NCBI GenBank assembly: GCA_903970465.1 | Contig: CAJCIO010000120.1 | Span: forward strand, 1 to 64,000 | Direction: 5' to 3' | Source: Gammaproteobacteria bacterium | GTDB taxonomy: Bacteria; Pseudomonadota; Gammaproteobacteria; Pseudomonadales; Pseudomonadaceae | Length of the DNA: 64,000 nt | Part shown: positions 35,649 through 46,591 of the stretch, in pieces | Numbering within the stretch: position 1 is the first letter of the stretch | How the letters are laid out: each line of letters begins with the position of its first letter | Made by a program: the position numbers and the translations under genes | Notes under the pieces: generated by a model | What the model was told of the DNA's origin: nothing | What the model saw: the letters and a program-made list of their open reading frames with translations, nothing else | The model's database searches: none

Positions 35649-36581
35649 ATGATCAACAGTTACCGCCTCACCCAGCGAGGCTTGCAGCCTGTCGACGACA
35701 TCAACAGTGAAGTGCTGCTGTTCATCGATCCTGATCCCGAAGAATGCGAGCAGCTGAAAAAACGATTTCACATCGACGAACACGGGTTGGCTTCGGCGCT
35801 CGATCCCGATGAGGTCTCGCGGATCGAGTTCCATCCCGATAGCCTCTTTCTGATTTGGAAGCGTCCGGAAAATTACTCGGGTGGTGACAGCTTCTCGTTT
35901 TCGGTCTCTTCCTTTGGCCTGTTGCTCAGTGACGAGCGCCTGGTACTGATTGCCCCGGACGATTCACAGATGCACGGGCTGGGTGAGCGCCATCCTTTGC
36001 TGACACCGCTGGACGTCTTGCTCGATATGCTGTTTGGCAACGTGCATCACTATCTGGGGCACCTCAAGGTGATCAAGATGGTCGCCCGCGAACTGCAGCA
36101 GCGATTCAACAGCTCGATGCAAAACCATCACCTCGTGCAGATGTTCAATCTCAGCGAAAGCTTGATTTACTACATCAACGCCATTCACAGCAACGGCACG
36201 GTGCTCTCCAGGCTGCGCAACCACGCCGAGAAAAACCACTACGGTGCAGAGGTCATAGGGCTGATCGACGACCTCATCATTGAAAATACCCAGTGCTACA
36301 AACAGGCCGAGATTTACTCGACGGTCTTCGCGGGTCTGATGGATGCTCGGGGTAATCTGGCGAATAACACCATGAATGACATGCTGCGCAAGCTGACCTT
36401 GATCACGGTGGTATTCCTGCCACTGAACCTGATCGCCAGCGTCGGGGGCATGTCCGAGTTCAGCATGATGACCGCCGCCATCCCGTGGTGGATTGCCTAC
36501 CCATTGCTGCTGCTGGCCATGCTTGTGATGGGCGCTGGGATGGTGTGGTTCCTGACTCGCATGGCGCGGTGTGCGCGCTAG
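35649..36581 (+). CDS. CorA-like divalent metal transporter family protein
   Basis: A 310-residue protein with a long cytosolic N-terminal domain and two C-terminal transmembrane helices (LTLITVVFLPLNLIASVGG and a second one starting PWWIAYPLLLLAML). The signature loop that reads GMN in CorA proteins reads GGMSEFSM here, so the Asn of the ion filter is Ser. Transport of Mg, Zn or another ion may therefore be altered. It directly follows the RimK-family gene. Confidence 0.88.
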   Translation: MINSYRLTQRGLQPVDDINSEVLLFIDPDPEECEQLKKRFHIDEHGLASALDPDEVSRIEFHPDSLFLIWKRPENYSGGDSFSFSVSSFGLLLSDERLVLIAPDDSQMHGLGERHPLLTPLDVLLDMLFGNVHHYLGHLKVIKMVARELQQRFNSSMQNHHLVQMFNLSESLIYYINAIHSNGTVLSRLRNHAEKNHYGAEVIGLIDDLIIENTQCYKQAEIYSTVFAGLMDARGNLANNTMNDMLRKLTLITVVFLPLNLIASVGGMSEFSMMTAAIPWWIAYPLLLLAMLVMGAGMVWFLTRMARCAR

Positions 36582-36689
36582 TCAGCCCGTCGATAGCGCG
36601 GCGCCCACCTTCGTCTGCCGGCAAAAAATTACGCATTCTTTATGCATCCGCTGCTTCTGCCATCTAGAGACTTTACGGCCATCACCGGG

Positions 36690-36731
36690 AAAATCTCCAT
36701 CACGCGGCCTACACCGTACCTTGGAGATTTT
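36690..36731 (+). promoter_or_regulatory. Inverted repeat masking the kdpF ribosome binding site
   Basis: AAAATCTCCA (36690-36699) and TGGAGATTTT (36722-36731) form a perfect 10-bp stem with a 22-base loop. The right arm contains GGAG, the ribosome binding site of kdpF (ATG at 36736). If transcribed, the hairpin would hide it. It could also be a DNA site for KdpE. Confidence 0.5.
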
Positions 36732-36735
36732 GGTA

Positions 36736-36825
36736 ATGAACGTTCTGGATGGGATCTCACTTCTGCTCGCCATAGGGCTGTTTGCCTACCTTCTCGTCGC
36801 GCTGTTGCTCGCGGACAAGGGGTAA
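36736..36825 (+). CDS. kdpF: Potassium-transporting ATPase small subunit KdpF
   Basis: A 29-residue single-span membrane peptide (MNVLDGISLLLAIGLFAYLL, ending LLLADKG), the usual size and position of KdpF. It stabilises the KdpABC complex by binding KdpA lipid-like sites. GGAG lies nine bases upstream of the ATG, and kdpA follows after three bases. Confidence 0.9.
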   Translation: MNVLDGISLLLAIGLFAYLLVALLLADKG

Positions 36826-36828
36826 GCC

Positions 36829-38523
36829 ATGCACAGCTATGACTATGGTTTGATTATCGCGTTCTTGTTGTTGGTGCTGGTGCCCGCGCCGTTTCTGGGG
36901 CGTTTCTATTACAAGGTGATGGAGGGCCAGCGGACGTTTCTGACGCCGGTACTGTCGCCCATAGAGCGCGCGTGCTATCGGTTGTCCGGGGTTGACGCGA
37001 AGGCTGATCAAAGCTGGCAGCACTACACCCTGGCACTGTTGGCGTTCAACCTGGCCGGCTTCGTGCTGCTCTGGTTGATGCTGATGTTTCAGGGCGCTCT
37101 GCCGCTCAACGACCAGCACTTTCCCGGCATGGAGTGGACGCTGGCGTTCAACACCGCCATCAGTTTCATGACCAACACCAACTGGCAGTCGTACAGCGGT
37201 GAAGCGTCGCTGTCGTACCTGAGCCAGATGGTCGGCTTGACCGTGCAGAACTTCGTCAGCGCTGCCACCGGTATCGCCGTGCTGGTCGCGCTGTGTCGCG
37301 GTATTGGTCGTCGCTCGGCCAACTCGATCGGCAACTTCTGGGTCGACATGACCCGTGCCACGCTCTACGGCCTGCTGCCGCTGTGCCTGATACTCGCGCT
37401 GTTTCTGGTATGGCAGGGAGTACCGCAAACCTTCACTCATTATGTCAGTGGCCTGACCTTGCAGGGCGCCGACCAGGTCATTCCTCTCGGGCCGGCGGCT
37501 AGTCAGATCGCTATCAAGCAGTTGGGCACCAACGGTGGCGGCTTCTTCGGTGTCAACTCGGCGCATCCGTTCGAAAACCCCACGGCCCTTAGCAACCTGT
37601 TCGAACTGGTGTCGATCATTCTGATTCCGGCCGCGCTGGTGTTCACCTTTGGCCACTACGTGAAGGATCTGCGTCAGAGCCGGGCGATCATGGCTTGCAT
37701 GCTGACGTTGTTCCTGATCGGTGGCGCGGTTTCCTTGTACGCCGAGTATCAGCCCAACCCGACACTCAATCTGCCGATGGTCGAGCAGACGGCGCCCCTC
37801 GAAGGCAAGGAAAGCCGCTTCGGCACGACCGCTAGCGTGCTGTGGTCAGTGACCACCACGGCGGCCTCCAATGGCTCGGTCAACGCCATGCATGACAGCC
37901 TCAATCCGCTCAGCGGCATGGTAGCCATGGTCAACATGATGCTCGGCGAAGTGGTGTTCGGCGGCGTCGGTGCGGGGCTCTACGGCATGCTGCTGAACGT
38001 GCTCATCGCGGTCTTCCTGGCCGGCTTGATGATCGGTCGCACCCCCGAATATCTGGGCAAGAAGCTGCAGGCCCGGGAAGTCAAATTGCTCGTGGCGACA
38101 TTGCTGGTGATGCCGGTCGCCGTGCTGGTACTGGGCGCCATCGCCTCGGCGCTGCCCGGTCCTGCCGGGGCGGTCAGTAACCCTGGGCCCCATGGTTTCA
38201 GCCAATTGCTGTACGCCTACACCTCGGCGGGCGCCAACAACGGCTCGGCGTTCGGTGGCTTCAGTGCCAACACGCCGTTCCACAACCTGATGCTGTCGCT
38301 GGCCATGCTGATCGGACGCTTTGGCTACATCCTGCCAGTACTGGCCTTGGCCGGCAGCCTGGCGATGAAGAAGACCGCACCGGTCAACGGCAACACCTTT
38401 CCCACCCATGGCCCGCTGTTCGTGGCGCTGTTGACCGTGACCATCCTGCTGGTGGGCGGCCTGACGTTCTTGCCGACGCTGGCCCTGGGGCCGATCGCTG
38501 AACAATTGAGTATGGGTTTCTGA
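36829..38523 (+). CDS. kdpA: Potassium-transporting ATPase subunit KdpA
   Basis: A 564-residue channel-like subunit with about ten membrane helices and the four filter-type loops, for example [31 protein letters not shown] and [14 protein letters not shown]. It selects potassium, which KdpB then drives inward using ATP. The start follows AAGGGG at good spacing. It is full length for the family. Confidence 0.97.
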   Translation: MHSYDYGLIIAFLLLVLVPAPFLGRFYYKVMEGQRTFLTPVLSPIERACYRLSGVDAKADQSWQHYTLALLAFNLAGFVLLWLMLMFQGALPLNDQHFPGMEWTLAFNTAISFMTNTNWQSYSGEASLSYLSQMVGLTVQNFVSAATGIAVLVALCRGIGRRSANSIGNFWVDMTRATLYGLLPLCLILALFLVWQGVPQTFTHYVSGLTLQGADQVIPLGPAASQIAIKQLGTNGGGFFGVNSAHPFENPTALSNLFELVSIILIPAALVFTFGHYVKDLRQSRAIMACMLTLFLIGGAVSLYAEYQPNPTLNLPMVEQTAPLEGKESRFGTTASVLWSVTTTAASNGSVNAMHDSLNPLSGMVAMVNMMLGEVVFGGVGAGLYGMLLNVLIAVFLAGLMIGRTPEYLGKKLQAREVKLLVATLLVMPVAVLVLGAIASALPGPAGAVSNPGPHGFSQLLYAYTSAGANNGSAFGGFSANTPFHNLMLSLAMLIGRFGYILPVLALAGSLAMKKTAPVNGNTFPTHGPLFVALLTVTILLVGGLTFLPTLALGPIAEQLSMGF

Positions 38524-38536
38524 GGCCTGGACGATC

Positions 38537-40585
38537 ATGACTATTCCTGTTGCTACACCCGCTGTTCAACAACCGGTCAAGACGACGATGTCGGCCCTGT
38601 GGCGTCCCGCCCTGGTGCAGGCATTCGTGAAGCTGAACCCCCGCGAACTCAAGCGCTCGCCCGTGATGCTCGTAGTCGAATTGACAGCGATCCTGACAAC
38701 GGCGCTGTGCGCGATACCCGACCCGACGGTACCGACATTCATCGCGGTGCAAATCGCCGTCTGGCTGTGGTTCACCGTGCTGTTCGCCAACTTTGCCGAG
38801 GCCTTGGCCGAAGGCCGTGGCAAGGCCCGTGCGGACAGCCTCAAGGCCGGCAGCCAGGGGCTTGAAGCACGCCGGCGCACGTCCGGTGATATCTACGAAA
38901 CGGTGCCGGCCGGCAGCTTGCGCAAAGGCGACGTGGTGCGCGTGCAAGCCGGGCAGATGATCCCCGGCGATGGCGAGGTGATCCTAGGTATTGCCGCGGT
39001 CAACGAAGCGGCCATCACTGGCGAATCCGCACCGGTCATTCGTGAATCCGGCGGTGATCGCTCTGCGGTCACCGGCAATACGCAGGTCGTGTCGGACTGG
39101 CTGATCATCAGAATCACCGCTGATCCGGGCGAGTCCACTCTGGACCGTATGATCGCGCTGGTGGAAGGCGCCAAACGGCAGAAGACCCCCAACGAGGTCG
39201 CGCTGGACATACTGCTGATTGGTCTGACGCTGATCTTCCTGCTGGTCGTCGTCACCCTGCAACCCTTTGCACACTTTTCGGGTGGCAGCCTGCCGCTGGT
39301 GTTCCTGGTGGCCTTGCTGGTGACGCTGATTCCCACCACTATTGGCGGCTTGCTCTCGGCGATCGGTATCGCCGGTATGGATCGTCTGGTGCGCCTGAAC
39401 GTGATCGCCAAGTCCGGCCGTGCGGTCGAGGCCGCCGGTGACGTGCACGTGCTGCTGCTCGACAAGACTGGCACCATCACCTTCGGTAACCGCCGCTGCA
39501 GCGCGCTGTACGCCGCCCCCGGTGTGACGGCTCTGGAACTGGCCGAGGGCGCGCTGCTGGCGTCGCTTGCCGATGACACCGCCGAGGGCAAATCGATCGT
39601 CGAGTTCTTGCGCACGCTGCACAAGATCAACGAACCGGCCACCACCGAGTTGGTCCCGGTCGCCTTCAGTGCCGAAACCCGCTTGTCGGGCGTCGACTAC
39701 GGCGCTCATATCTACCGCAAAGGCGCCGTGGACTCGTTGCTCAAGTTCGTCGACATGCAGCGTCTTGACTTGCCCGCCGTATTGGCCCGCGAGATCGACA
39801 AGATCGCGCAAAGCGGCGGTACGCCACTGCTGGTCTGCCGCGACAAGCGCCTGCTGGGTGCCATCCACCTCAAGGACGTGGTCAAGCCCGGTATCCGTGA
39901 GCGTTTCGAAGAGCTGCGTCAGTTGGGTATTCGTACCGTGATGGTGACCGGCGACAACCCGCTGACCGCCGCCGCGATCGCTGCTGAAGCCGGCGTTGAC
40001 GATGTGATCGCCGAAGCCACGCCGGAGAAAAAACTCGCCCGCATTCGTCAGGAACAGGAAGACGGCCGCTTGGTGGCCATGTGCGGCGACGGTGCCAACG
40101 ATGCCCCGGCGCTGGCTCAGGCCGACGTCGGCATGGCCATGAACGACGGTACACAGGCGGCGCGTGAAGCGGCCAACATGGTCGATCTGGACAGCGACCC
40201 GACCAAGCTGCTGGACGTGGTGCGTATCGGCAAGGAACTGTTGGTGACCCGCGGCGCGCTGACGACTTTTTCTATCGCCAACGACGTGGCCAAGTACTTC
40301 GCCATTCTGCCGGCGCTGTTCGCCGCGATCTATCCGCAGCTCGGCGTGCTTAACGTCATGGGCCTCACCAGCCCGCAGAGCGCGATTCTCTCGGCCATCG
40401 TGTTCAACGCCTTGATCATCGTGGTCTTGATCCCGTTGGCCTTGCGTGGCGTGCGCGTCAAGGCGGCCAGCGCTGCCCACTTGTTGCGCCGCAACTTGCT
40501 GATCTACGGCGTCGGCGGTCTGATCGTGCCCTTTGTCGGCATCAAGGCCATCGATGTACTGCTGACCGCGTTGCATTTGGTATGA
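38537..40585 (+). CDS. kdpB: Potassium-transporting ATPase ATP-binding subunit KdpB
   Basis: A 682-residue P-type ATPase. The phosphorylation site is DKTGTIT, the actuator motif is TGES ([15 protein letters not shown]), and the hinge is [19 protein letters not shown]. The N-terminal membrane and KdpB-specific [17 protein letters not shown] region is present ([20 protein letters not shown]). It powers the KdpFABC potassium pump during potassium limitation. It is complete, with kdpA 13 bases upstream. Confidence 0.97.
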   Translation: MTIPVATPAVQQPVKTTMSALWRPALVQAFVKLNPRELKRSPVMLVVELTAILTTALCAIPDPTVPTFIAVQIAVWLWFTVLFANFAEALAEGRGKARADSLKAGSQGLEARRRTSGDIYETVPAGSLRKGDVVRVQAGQMIPGDGEVILGIAAVNEAAITGESAPVIRESGGDRSAVTGNTQVVSDWLIIRITADPGESTLDRMIALVEGAKRQKTPNEVALDILLIGLTLIFLLVVVTLQPFAHFSGGSLPLVFLVALLVTLIPTTIGGLLSAIGIAGMDRLVRLNVIAKSGRAVEAAGDVHVLLLDKTGTITFGNRRCSALYAAPGVTALELAEGALLASLADDTAEGKSIVEFLRTLHKINEPATTELVPVAFSAETRLSGVDYGAHIYRKGAVDSLLKFVDMQRLDLPAVLAREIDKIAQSGGTPLLVCRDKRLLGAIHLKDVVKPGIRERFEELRQLGIRTVMVTGDNPLTAAAIAAEAGVDDVIAEATPEKKLARIRQEQEDGRLVAMCGDGANDAPALAQADVGMAMNDGTQAAREAANMVDLDSDPTKLLDVVRIGKELLVTRGALTTFSIANDVAKYFAILPALFAAIYPQLGVLNVMGLTSPQSAILSAIVFNALIIVVLIPLALRGVRVKAASAAHLLRRNLLIYGVGGLIVPFVGIKAIDVLLTALHLV

Positions 40586-40605
40586 ACCTGACTGGAGTTT
40601 CGAAC

Positions 40606-41166
40606 ATGAGCAATTTAATTCGTCCGGCCGTGAGTCTGGTGGTTCTGATGACCCTGATCACGGGCGCGGCCTATCCACTGGTCGTCACGGGTATCGCCCA
40701 AGTGGCCTTCGCCGACCAGGCCAACGGCAGCCTGGTACGCGACGGCGCTGGCAAAGTACGCGGTTCGTCCTTGATCGCACAGGATTTCAGCGGCGATGAG
40801 TGGTTCCATCCGCGCCCCTCGGCGGGGGCCTTCGCCACCGTCGCCAGCGGTGCCAGCAACCTGGCGCCGAGCAATCCGGCGCTGGCCACACGCATCAAGG
40901 ACGATGCCGCCAAGCTTTATGTGGACGGGCAGGGGCCGGTACCCCTGGCGCTGCTGACCACCTCGGGCAGCGGCCTTGATCCGCATCTTTCGCCAGCTGC
41001 CGTTTCTTACCAGGTGGCGCGGGTGGCGGCGGCCCGTCACGTCTCTGCGCAGTCCCTGCAAGACTTGATCGCCGCCCATACCGACACTTCACTGGTGGGC
41101 CCGCCGGTGGTCAACGTGTTAGCGTTGAATGCCACACTGGAACACCTGCCCACAGCCACCCGATGA
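40606..41166 (+). CDS. kdpC: Potassium-transporting ATPase subunit KdpC
   Basis: A 186-residue protein with one N-terminal membrane helix ([20 protein letters not shown]) and a periplasmic domain carrying the KdpC stretch [20 protein letters not shown]. The ATG at 40606 follows TGGAG at nine bases; an in-frame ATG at 40582 overlaps the kdpB stop as ATGA and cannot be excluded. KdpC joins the complex and raises its potassium affinity. Confidence 0.95.
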   Translation: MSNLIRPAVSLVVLMTLITGAAYPLVVTGIAQVAFADQANGSLVRDGAGKVRGSSLIAQDFSGDEWFHPRPSAGAFATVASGASNLAPSNPALATRIKDDAAKLYVDGQGPVPLALLTTSGSGLDPHLSPAAVSYQVARVAAARHVSAQSLQDLIAAHTDTSLVGPPVVNVLALNATLEHLPTATR

Positions 41167-41181
41167 TAGCGAGCAATCCTG

Positions 41182-43821
41182 ATGAGTGACTCCGGCCGCG
41201 CCGATGCCTTGCTGGCAGCCTTGCCCCGTAGCGGCCGGGGCCGCCTCAAGGTGTTCCTCGGCGCTGCGCCGGGGGTGGGCAAGACCTACGCCATGCTGCA
41301 GGCGGCCCATACCCAGCAGCGCCAAGGCGTCAGGCTGCTGGCCGGTGTCGTCGAAACCCATGGCCGGGCTGAAACCGAGGCCTTGCTGGTCGGGTTACCC
41401 CAACAGCCCATGTTGCGCAGCCTGTACCGCGAGGTAGCGCTGGAGGAAATGGACCTCGACGGGCTGCTCAAAGCCAAGCCGCAGTTGGTGCTGGTGGACG
41501 AACTGGCCCACAGCAACGCGCCCGGCAGCCGGCACGCCAAGCGTTGGCAAGATGTGCAAGAGTTGCTGGCGGCCGATATCGATGTCTACACCACCGTCAA
41601 CGTCCAGCACCTGGAAAGCCTCAACGACCAGGTGCGCGGTATCACTGGCGTGCAGGTTCGCGAGACGGTCCCCGATTGGGTCTTGCAGGAGGCGTACGAG
41701 CTGCTCCTTATCGATCTGCCGCCGCGCGAGCTGCTAGAGCGCCTGCGTGACGGCAAGGTCTATGTGCCAGAGCAGGCGCGCGCGGCCATCGATGCGTTTT
41801 TCAGCCAGACCAACCTCAACGCGCTGCGCGAGTTGGCGATGCAAACGGCAGCCGCTCAGGTCGATGCCGACCTGGCGCAGGGCTACCGCCGCCTGGGTCA
41901 GGATGCTCCCACGGTGCGCGGCCGGTTGTTGGTCTGCATCGACAGCGATGATCAGTGCGAACGACTGGTGCGCCATGCCAGCCGCATCGCGCAGAACCGT
42001 CATCTGCCCTGGTCCGTGGTGCATATCGACAACGGCAGTGTCAAAGACGAGAACGCTCGCCAGCGCTTGCATCAGGCCCAGCAATTGGCGGAACGCCTGG
42101 GCGGTGAGGTGGTGGTGTTGCGCGCCAGTGGCGTCGCTCGCACCCTGATCCAGCACGCCAGCGATCGCCGCGCCAGCTTGCTGCTGGTGGGTCAATCGCG
42201 GCGCCGGATCATCGGCATGGGTTTGTCCGCCAGATTGCTGCGCGAACCCTCGGGGCTGGAGATCAACGTGCTGCCCCGCGTCGAATCGCCGTTGCAGCGC
42301 CGCAGTCATTCCCTGCAAGGCTGGCGATGGACTGATTACTCAATTGCCCTCGTCGCCACGCTGCTGGCCAGCGGTTTTGCGTGGGGGGTGTCGCTGGTCA
42401 TGGACTTGCCCAACATCTCACTGGTGTTTCTGGCCGCGGTGCTTCTGGTGGCGGTGCGAAGCAGCCTCGGGCCGGCGCTGGCGAGTGCCGTCCTGTCCTT
42501 TCTGGCCTATGACTTCCTGTTCATACCGCCGACCTTTTCTTTGAGCATCCAGCGCGAAGAAGACGTCCTGACGCTGATGTTCTTCCTGCTGATGGCCGCC
42601 CTCACGGGCAACCTGGCTGCCCGCCAGCGCCGTCAACTCAGTGCCTTGCGCGAGGCGCAGGCACAGACTGCCCGACTGTTGGAGTTGTCTCGCAGCTTGG
42701 CTGCCTCGACTGACCAACAGGCTGTGCTCAATGCCGCGTCGCAGCATTTGCAGGGTTGGCCGGGGCTGGAGATCTGGCTGCTGGAAAAATCCGGCGACAC
42801 CTGGACTGTGGCAAATGGCGGCAGCGAGCAATTCTCGGAGTCAGAGCGCGCGGCAGGCGAGTGGGCGGGGCGTCACGACCAGGCAGCCGGTAAAGGTACA
42901 GGCACCTTGCCGGCGGGCCGGTGGTGGTGGTGGCCGGTATCGCTCGAGGGGCAGGTGCTGGCGTTGATGGCTGTGTCTGAGCGCCACGAGGGCGCGCTGA
43001 GCGGCGAATTACGCAGGCTGCTCGGCGCGCTGAGCCAGCCTTTGGCCCAAGCCCTGGCCCGCGCCAATCTGGTTCACGACCTGGAGGCCGCCCGTTTGCA
43101 TGGCGAGACCGAACAATTGCGCAGTGCGCTGCTGGCGTCGGTGTCCCACGATCTGAGAACACCGTTGACCTCCATGCGCGGCAGCATCGATAGCCTGTTG
43201 GAACTGGGTGACCTCATCCCCCCGAGCGATCGCGTCGAACTGCTGGAAGGCACCCGCGACGAAGCCGAGCGCCTGGACCGCTACATCCAGAACCTGCTGG
43301 ACATGACACGCCTCGGCCACGGCGCCTTGAAACTGGCACGCGACTGGGTCGCACCTGCCGATATCGTCGGCAGTGCCGTCGGACGACTGCGCACGGTGCT
43401 GGCCGGTCTGAAGGTCCGCGCGCAGGTACCGAGCGAAATCCCCCTGCTCTATGTTCATGCCGCGCTGATCGAACAGGCCTTGGTCAACGTACTCGAGAAC
43501 GCCGCGCGATTCTCGCCGCCCAACGGCCGTATCGAAGTCGAGGCCGCCGTGCATCAGGCGTTTATTGTCTTCAGCGTCAGCGACGAGGGCCCGGGCATCC
43601 CCCACGAGGAGCGGTCGAAGATCTTCGACATGTTCTATACCGCAGCCCGTGGCGATCGAGGCGGACAGGGCACGGGGCTGGGCCTGGCGATCTGCCAAGG
43701 TATGGTCGGCGCCCATGGCGGGCGCGTGGAGGTCGATCAGGGGATCGACGGGAAGGGCACCTGTATCGCGTTGTGGCTGCCGTTGCCAGCGCAGCCTTAT
43801 GCCGAGTTGGAGGCGGATTGA
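41182..43821 (+). CDS. kdpD: Potassium sensor histidine kinase KdpD
   Basis: An 879-residue sensor. Order: N-terminal KdpD domain with Walker A (GAAPGVGKTYAML) and DELAHSNAPGSRHAKRW, a USP-like domain, four membrane helices (residues about 385-490), a GAF-like domain, and the kinase with phospho-His in ASVSHDLRTPLTSMRG, N-box NVLENAARFSPP and G-box GQGTGLGLAICQGMV. It senses potassium limitation and phosphorylates KdpE, whose gene overlaps its stop by one base. Confidence 0.96.
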   Translation: MSDSGRADALLAALPRSGRGRLKVFLGAAPGVGKTYAMLQAAHTQQRQGVRLLAGVVETHGRAETEALLVGLPQQPMLRSLYREVALEEMDLDGLLKAKPQLVLVDELAHSNAPGSRHAKRWQDVQELLAADIDVYTTVNVQHLESLNDQVRGITGVQVRETVPDWVLQEAYELLLIDLPPRELLERLRDGKVYVPEQARAAIDAFFSQTNLNALRELAMQTAAAQVDADLAQGYRRLGQDAPTVRGRLLVCIDSDDQCERLVRHASRIAQNRHLPWSVVHIDNGSVKDENARQRLHQAQQLAERLGGEVVVLRASGVARTLIQHASDRRASLLLVGQSRRRIIGMGLSARLLREPSGLEINVLPRVESPLQRRSHSLQGWRWTDYSIALVATLLASGFAWGVSLVMDLPNISLVFLAAVLLVAVRSSLGPALASAVLSFLAYDFLFIPPTFSLSIQREEDVLTLMFFLLMAALTGNLAARQRRQLSALREAQAQTARLLELSRSLAASTDQQAVLNAASQHLQGWPGLEIWLLEKSGDTWTVANGGSEQFSESERAAGEWAGRHDQAAGKGTGTLPAGRWWWWPVSLEGQVLALMAVSERHEGALSGELRRLLGALSQPLAQALARANLVHDLEAARLHGETEQLRSALLASVSHDLRTPLTSMRGSIDSLLELGDLIPPSDRVELLEGTRDEAERLDRYIQNLLDMTRLGHGALKLARDWVAPADIVGSAVGRLRTVLAGLKVRAQVPSEIPLLYVHAALIEQALVNVLENAARFSPPNGRIEVEAAVHQAFIVFSVSDEGPGIPHEERSKIFDMFYTAARGDRGGQGTGLGLAICQGMVGAHGGRVEVDQGIDGKGTCIALWLPLPAQPYAELEAD

Positions 43822-44510
43822 TGAGTCAGCACTCAACCCTCTTGATCATCGACGACGAGCCGCAGATCCGTAAATTTCTTCGTATCAGCCTGGCCTCGCA
43901 AGGCTATCGGGTACTTGAAGCGGCTACTGGCGGCGAGGGGTTGAGCCAGGCCGCACTGGGCAGACCTGATCTTATAGTGCTTGACCTTGGATTGCCGGAC
44001 ATGGACGGTCAACGGGTGCTCAAGGAACTGCGTGTCTGGTCCGAGGCGCCGATCATCGTGCTCTCGGTACGGGCCAGCGAGGCGCAGAAAGTTCAGGCCC
44101 TGGACGGTGGTGCCAATGATTACGTGACCAAGCCTTTTGGAATCCAGGAATTCCTCGCACGGGTCCGCGCTTTGATCCGTCAGAACGTCACCGCCGACAC
44201 CCCCGAGGCTGCCGTCTGCATCGGGTCGCTGCGGATTGATCGGGCATCGCGCCAGATTACCTTGGACGGTGCGCCCGTCGAGCTCACCCGCAAGGAGTAC
44301 GCGGTGCTTTGGCAGTTGGCGAGATTCCCCGGGCGGCTCATCACTCAGCAGCAATTATTGACCGATATCTGGGGCCCCACCCATGTGGAGAAAAGTCATT
44401 ACGTGCGTATCGTGATCGGGCATCTTCGCGCCAAGCTCAATGATGACCCGGCAGCCCCGCGGTTCATCATAACGGAACCCGGTGTCGGCTATCGCTTGCG
44501 TGAGCAGTAA
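43821..44510 (+). CDS. kdpE: Response regulator KdpE (OmpR/PhoB family)
   Basis: A 229-residue regulator from MSQHSTLLIIDDEPQIRKF. The receiver has the acidic pair DDE, the phospho-Asp in LIVLDLGLPDMDG and the conserved Lys in YVTKPFG; the C-terminal winged helix ends YVRIVIGHLRAKLNDDP. The TGATG overlap with kdpD fixes the start. Phosphorylated KdpE activates the kdpFABC promoter, here expected within 36582-36735. Confidence 0.96.
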   Translation: MSQHSTLLIIDDEPQIRKFLRISLASQGYRVLEAATGGEGLSQAALGRPDLIVLDLGLPDMDGQRVLKELRVWSEAPIIVLSVRASEAQKVQALDGGANDYVTKPFGIQEFLARVRALIRQNVTADTPEAAVCIGSLRIDRASRQITLDGAPVELTRKEYAVLWQLARFPGRLITQQQLLTDIWGPTHVEKSHYVRIVIGHLRAKLNDDPAAPRFIITEPGVGYRLREQ

Positions 44511-44527
44511 AGGCGGGCGTGACGCGT

Positions 44528-44555
44528 GCCTGAGCGGTTCAGGGCCCGGATTTTT
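44528..44555 (+). terminator. Weak terminator-like hairpin after kdpE
   Basis: A short stem (CCTGA at 44529-44533 with TCAGG at 44539-44543) is followed a few bases later by a TTTTT run (44551-44555). It lies 18 bases after the kdpE stop. The stem is weak, so readthrough into kup is possible. Confidence 0.3.
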
Positions 44556-44625
44556 ACGGAAACTTTACGACAAGCTCAACAAGCCTCATCAATAATGCCC
44601 CGAATGAATTTTTCGGGACGAGGTA

Positions 44626-46527
44626 GTGAGCGAATTGACGACCCATACGATCGAGCAGCCAAAAAGCAAATCAGCCGGAGTCGGTCTTCTGGTGGGTGCA
44701 ATCGGTGTTGTTTACGGAGACATCGGCACCAGTCCGCTCTACACCCTCAAAGAGGTCTTTGCCGGCCATTATGGTGTTGGAGTCAACCATGATGGGGTGC
44801 TGGGGGTTCTTTCGCTCATCTTCTGGTCGTTGCTGTGGGTCGTCTCGATCAAGTACGTCCTGTTTATCCTGCGTGCGGACAACGAGGGCGAGGGTGGCGT
44901 AATGGCGTTGACTGCACTGGCGCGTCGGGCTGCTGCCGGTTATCCGACCTTGAGCAAGGTGCTGGTGTTGTTGGGCCTGTTTGGCGCTGCTTTGTTCTAT
45001 GGCGACAGCATGATTACGCCAGCCATTTCCGTGCTCTCGGCGGTTGAAGGCCTTGAGTTGGCATTTGACGGGATCGAGCAGTGGGTGGTCCCCATTTCGG
45101 TCGTCGTCCTGGTGGGCTTGTTTCTTATCCAGAAGCACGGCACAGAGCGTATCGGCATCTTCTTCGGGCCCATCATGGTTCTGTGGTTTGTCGTTCTGGG
45201 CGGCCTGGGTATTCACGGCATCGCGCAGCGGCCTGAAGTCCTTCAGGCGGTAAACCCGATCTGGGCAGTGGGCTTCTTCAGCGCCCATCCAGGTATTGGC
45301 GTGGCGATCCTGGGGGCCGTGGTATTGGCGCTCACGGGGGCCGAAGCACTGTACGCCGATATGGGCCACTTTGGCCGCAAGCCCATTGCGCGTGCGTGGT
45401 TCATGCTCGTTCTGCCGGGTCTGCTGCTCAATTACTTCGGCCAGGGCGCCTTGATCCTCGGCAATCCTGACGCTGTGCGTAACCCCTTCTATTTACTGGC
45501 ACCCTCATGGGCCCTGTTGCCGCTGGTTGCACTCTCTACCCTGGCAACCATCATTGCTTCACAGGCGGTTATTTCCGGCGCGTTCTCCCTGACTCGTCAG
45601 GCCATCCAGTTGGGCTACGTACCGCGCATGTTCATTCAGCACACTTCCAGCAAGGAGGAGGGGCAGATCTACATCGGCACAGTCAATTGGGCGCTGATGG
45701 TCGGCGTCGTGCTGCTGGTGATCGGTTTCGAGTCATCCACTGCGCTGGCGGCGGCCTACGGCGTGGCGGTGACGGGGACTATGTTGATCACCACGATATT
45801 GTCCTCTGCAGTTGTACTTCTGCTGTGGAAGACACCCAGGTGGATCGCGATTCCCATGTTGATCGGCTTTCTGTTGGTGGACAGCCTGTACTTCGCCGCC
45901 AACGCGCCAAAGATCCTTCAGGGTGGGGCGTTCCCGGTCATCGCTGGCATTCTGCTGTTCATTCTGATGACGACCTGGAAGCGCGGTCGCAAGATCATGG
46001 TCGAGCGTCTGGACGAGAGCGCATTACCGTTGCCATTGTTTATCGCAAGCATCCGTTCCGAGCCTCCCTATCGGGCCCAGGGGACTGCCGTATTTCTCAC
46101 GGCCAGGTCGGATGCCGTGCCTCATGCACTGTTGCATAACCTGCTGCACAATCAGGTGCTCCATGAACGCGTCGTGCTGCTGACGGTTATCTCCCATGAC
46201 AGCCCACGGATAGCGATCGACCGACGAATTGAAATCGAATCCTTCGGTGACGGTTTCTTCCGGGTCAATCTGCACTTCGGCTTTATGGAGGAAGCCGACG
46301 TGCCTGCCGCATTGAGTCGGTGTCATCATCCAGACCTCGACTTCAGCCCGATGGGCACCACCTATTTCCTGAGCCGCGAGACGGTCGTTCCGACCAAGCG
46401 GATGGGGATGGCCCGATGGCGCGAGGGGTTGTTCGCGTTCATGCTCAAGAATGCGAACAGCAACCTGAAGTACTTCAAGCTGCCGTATAACCGGGTGATC
46501 GAGTTAGGAACCCAGGTGGAGATGTGA
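44626..46527 (+). CDS. kup: Kup system potassium uptake protein
   Basis: A 633-residue KUP/HAK/KT family symporter starting at GTG after GACGAGG. The signature [19 protein letters not shown] is near residue 28, followed by around 12 membrane helices and a C-terminal cytosolic domain. It imports potassium with protons at the inner membrane at ordinary potassium levels. Its position right after kdpFABCDE groups a high-affinity pump with a housekeeping carrier. Confidence 0.96.
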   Translation: MSELTTHTIEQPKSKSAGVGLLVGAIGVVYGDIGTSPLYTLKEVFAGHYGVGVNHDGVLGVLSLIFWSLLWVVSIKYVLFILRADNEGEGGVMALTALARRAAAGYPTLSKVLVLLGLFGAALFYGDSMITPAISVLSAVEGLELAFDGIEQWVVPISVVVLVGLFLIQKHGTERIGIFFGPIMVLWFVVLGGLGIHGIAQRPEVLQAVNPIWAVGFFSAHPGIGVAILGAVVLALTGAEALYADMGHFGRKPIARAWFMLVLPGLLLNYFGQGALILGNPDAVRNPFYLLAPSWALLPLVALSTLATIIASQAVISGAFSLTRQAIQLGYVPRMFIQHTSSKEEGQIYIGTVNWALMVGVVLLVIGFESSTALAAAYGVAVTGTMLITTILSSAVVLLLWKTPRWIAIPMLIGFLLVDSLYFAANAPKILQGGAFPVIAGILLFILMTTWKRGRKIMVERLDESALPLPLFIASIRSEPPYRAQGTAVFLTARSDAVPHALLHNLLHNQVLHERVVLLTVISHDSPRIAIDRRIEIESFGDGFFRVNLHFGFMEEADVPAALSRCHHPDLDFSPMGTTYFLSRETVVPTKRMGMARWREGLFAFMLKNANSNLKYFKLPYNRVIELGTQVEM

Positions 46528-46591
46528 CGCTGGGTTCTACGCTTCACGCCGGTCGGCGAATGGCAGCGCAGATTTGCTCATATCGGCTGCT

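Noticed and set aside
38984..40576. Long leftward open frame antisense to kdpB
   Set aside because: The composition is typical of a shadow frame and the kdpB reading is unambiguous.
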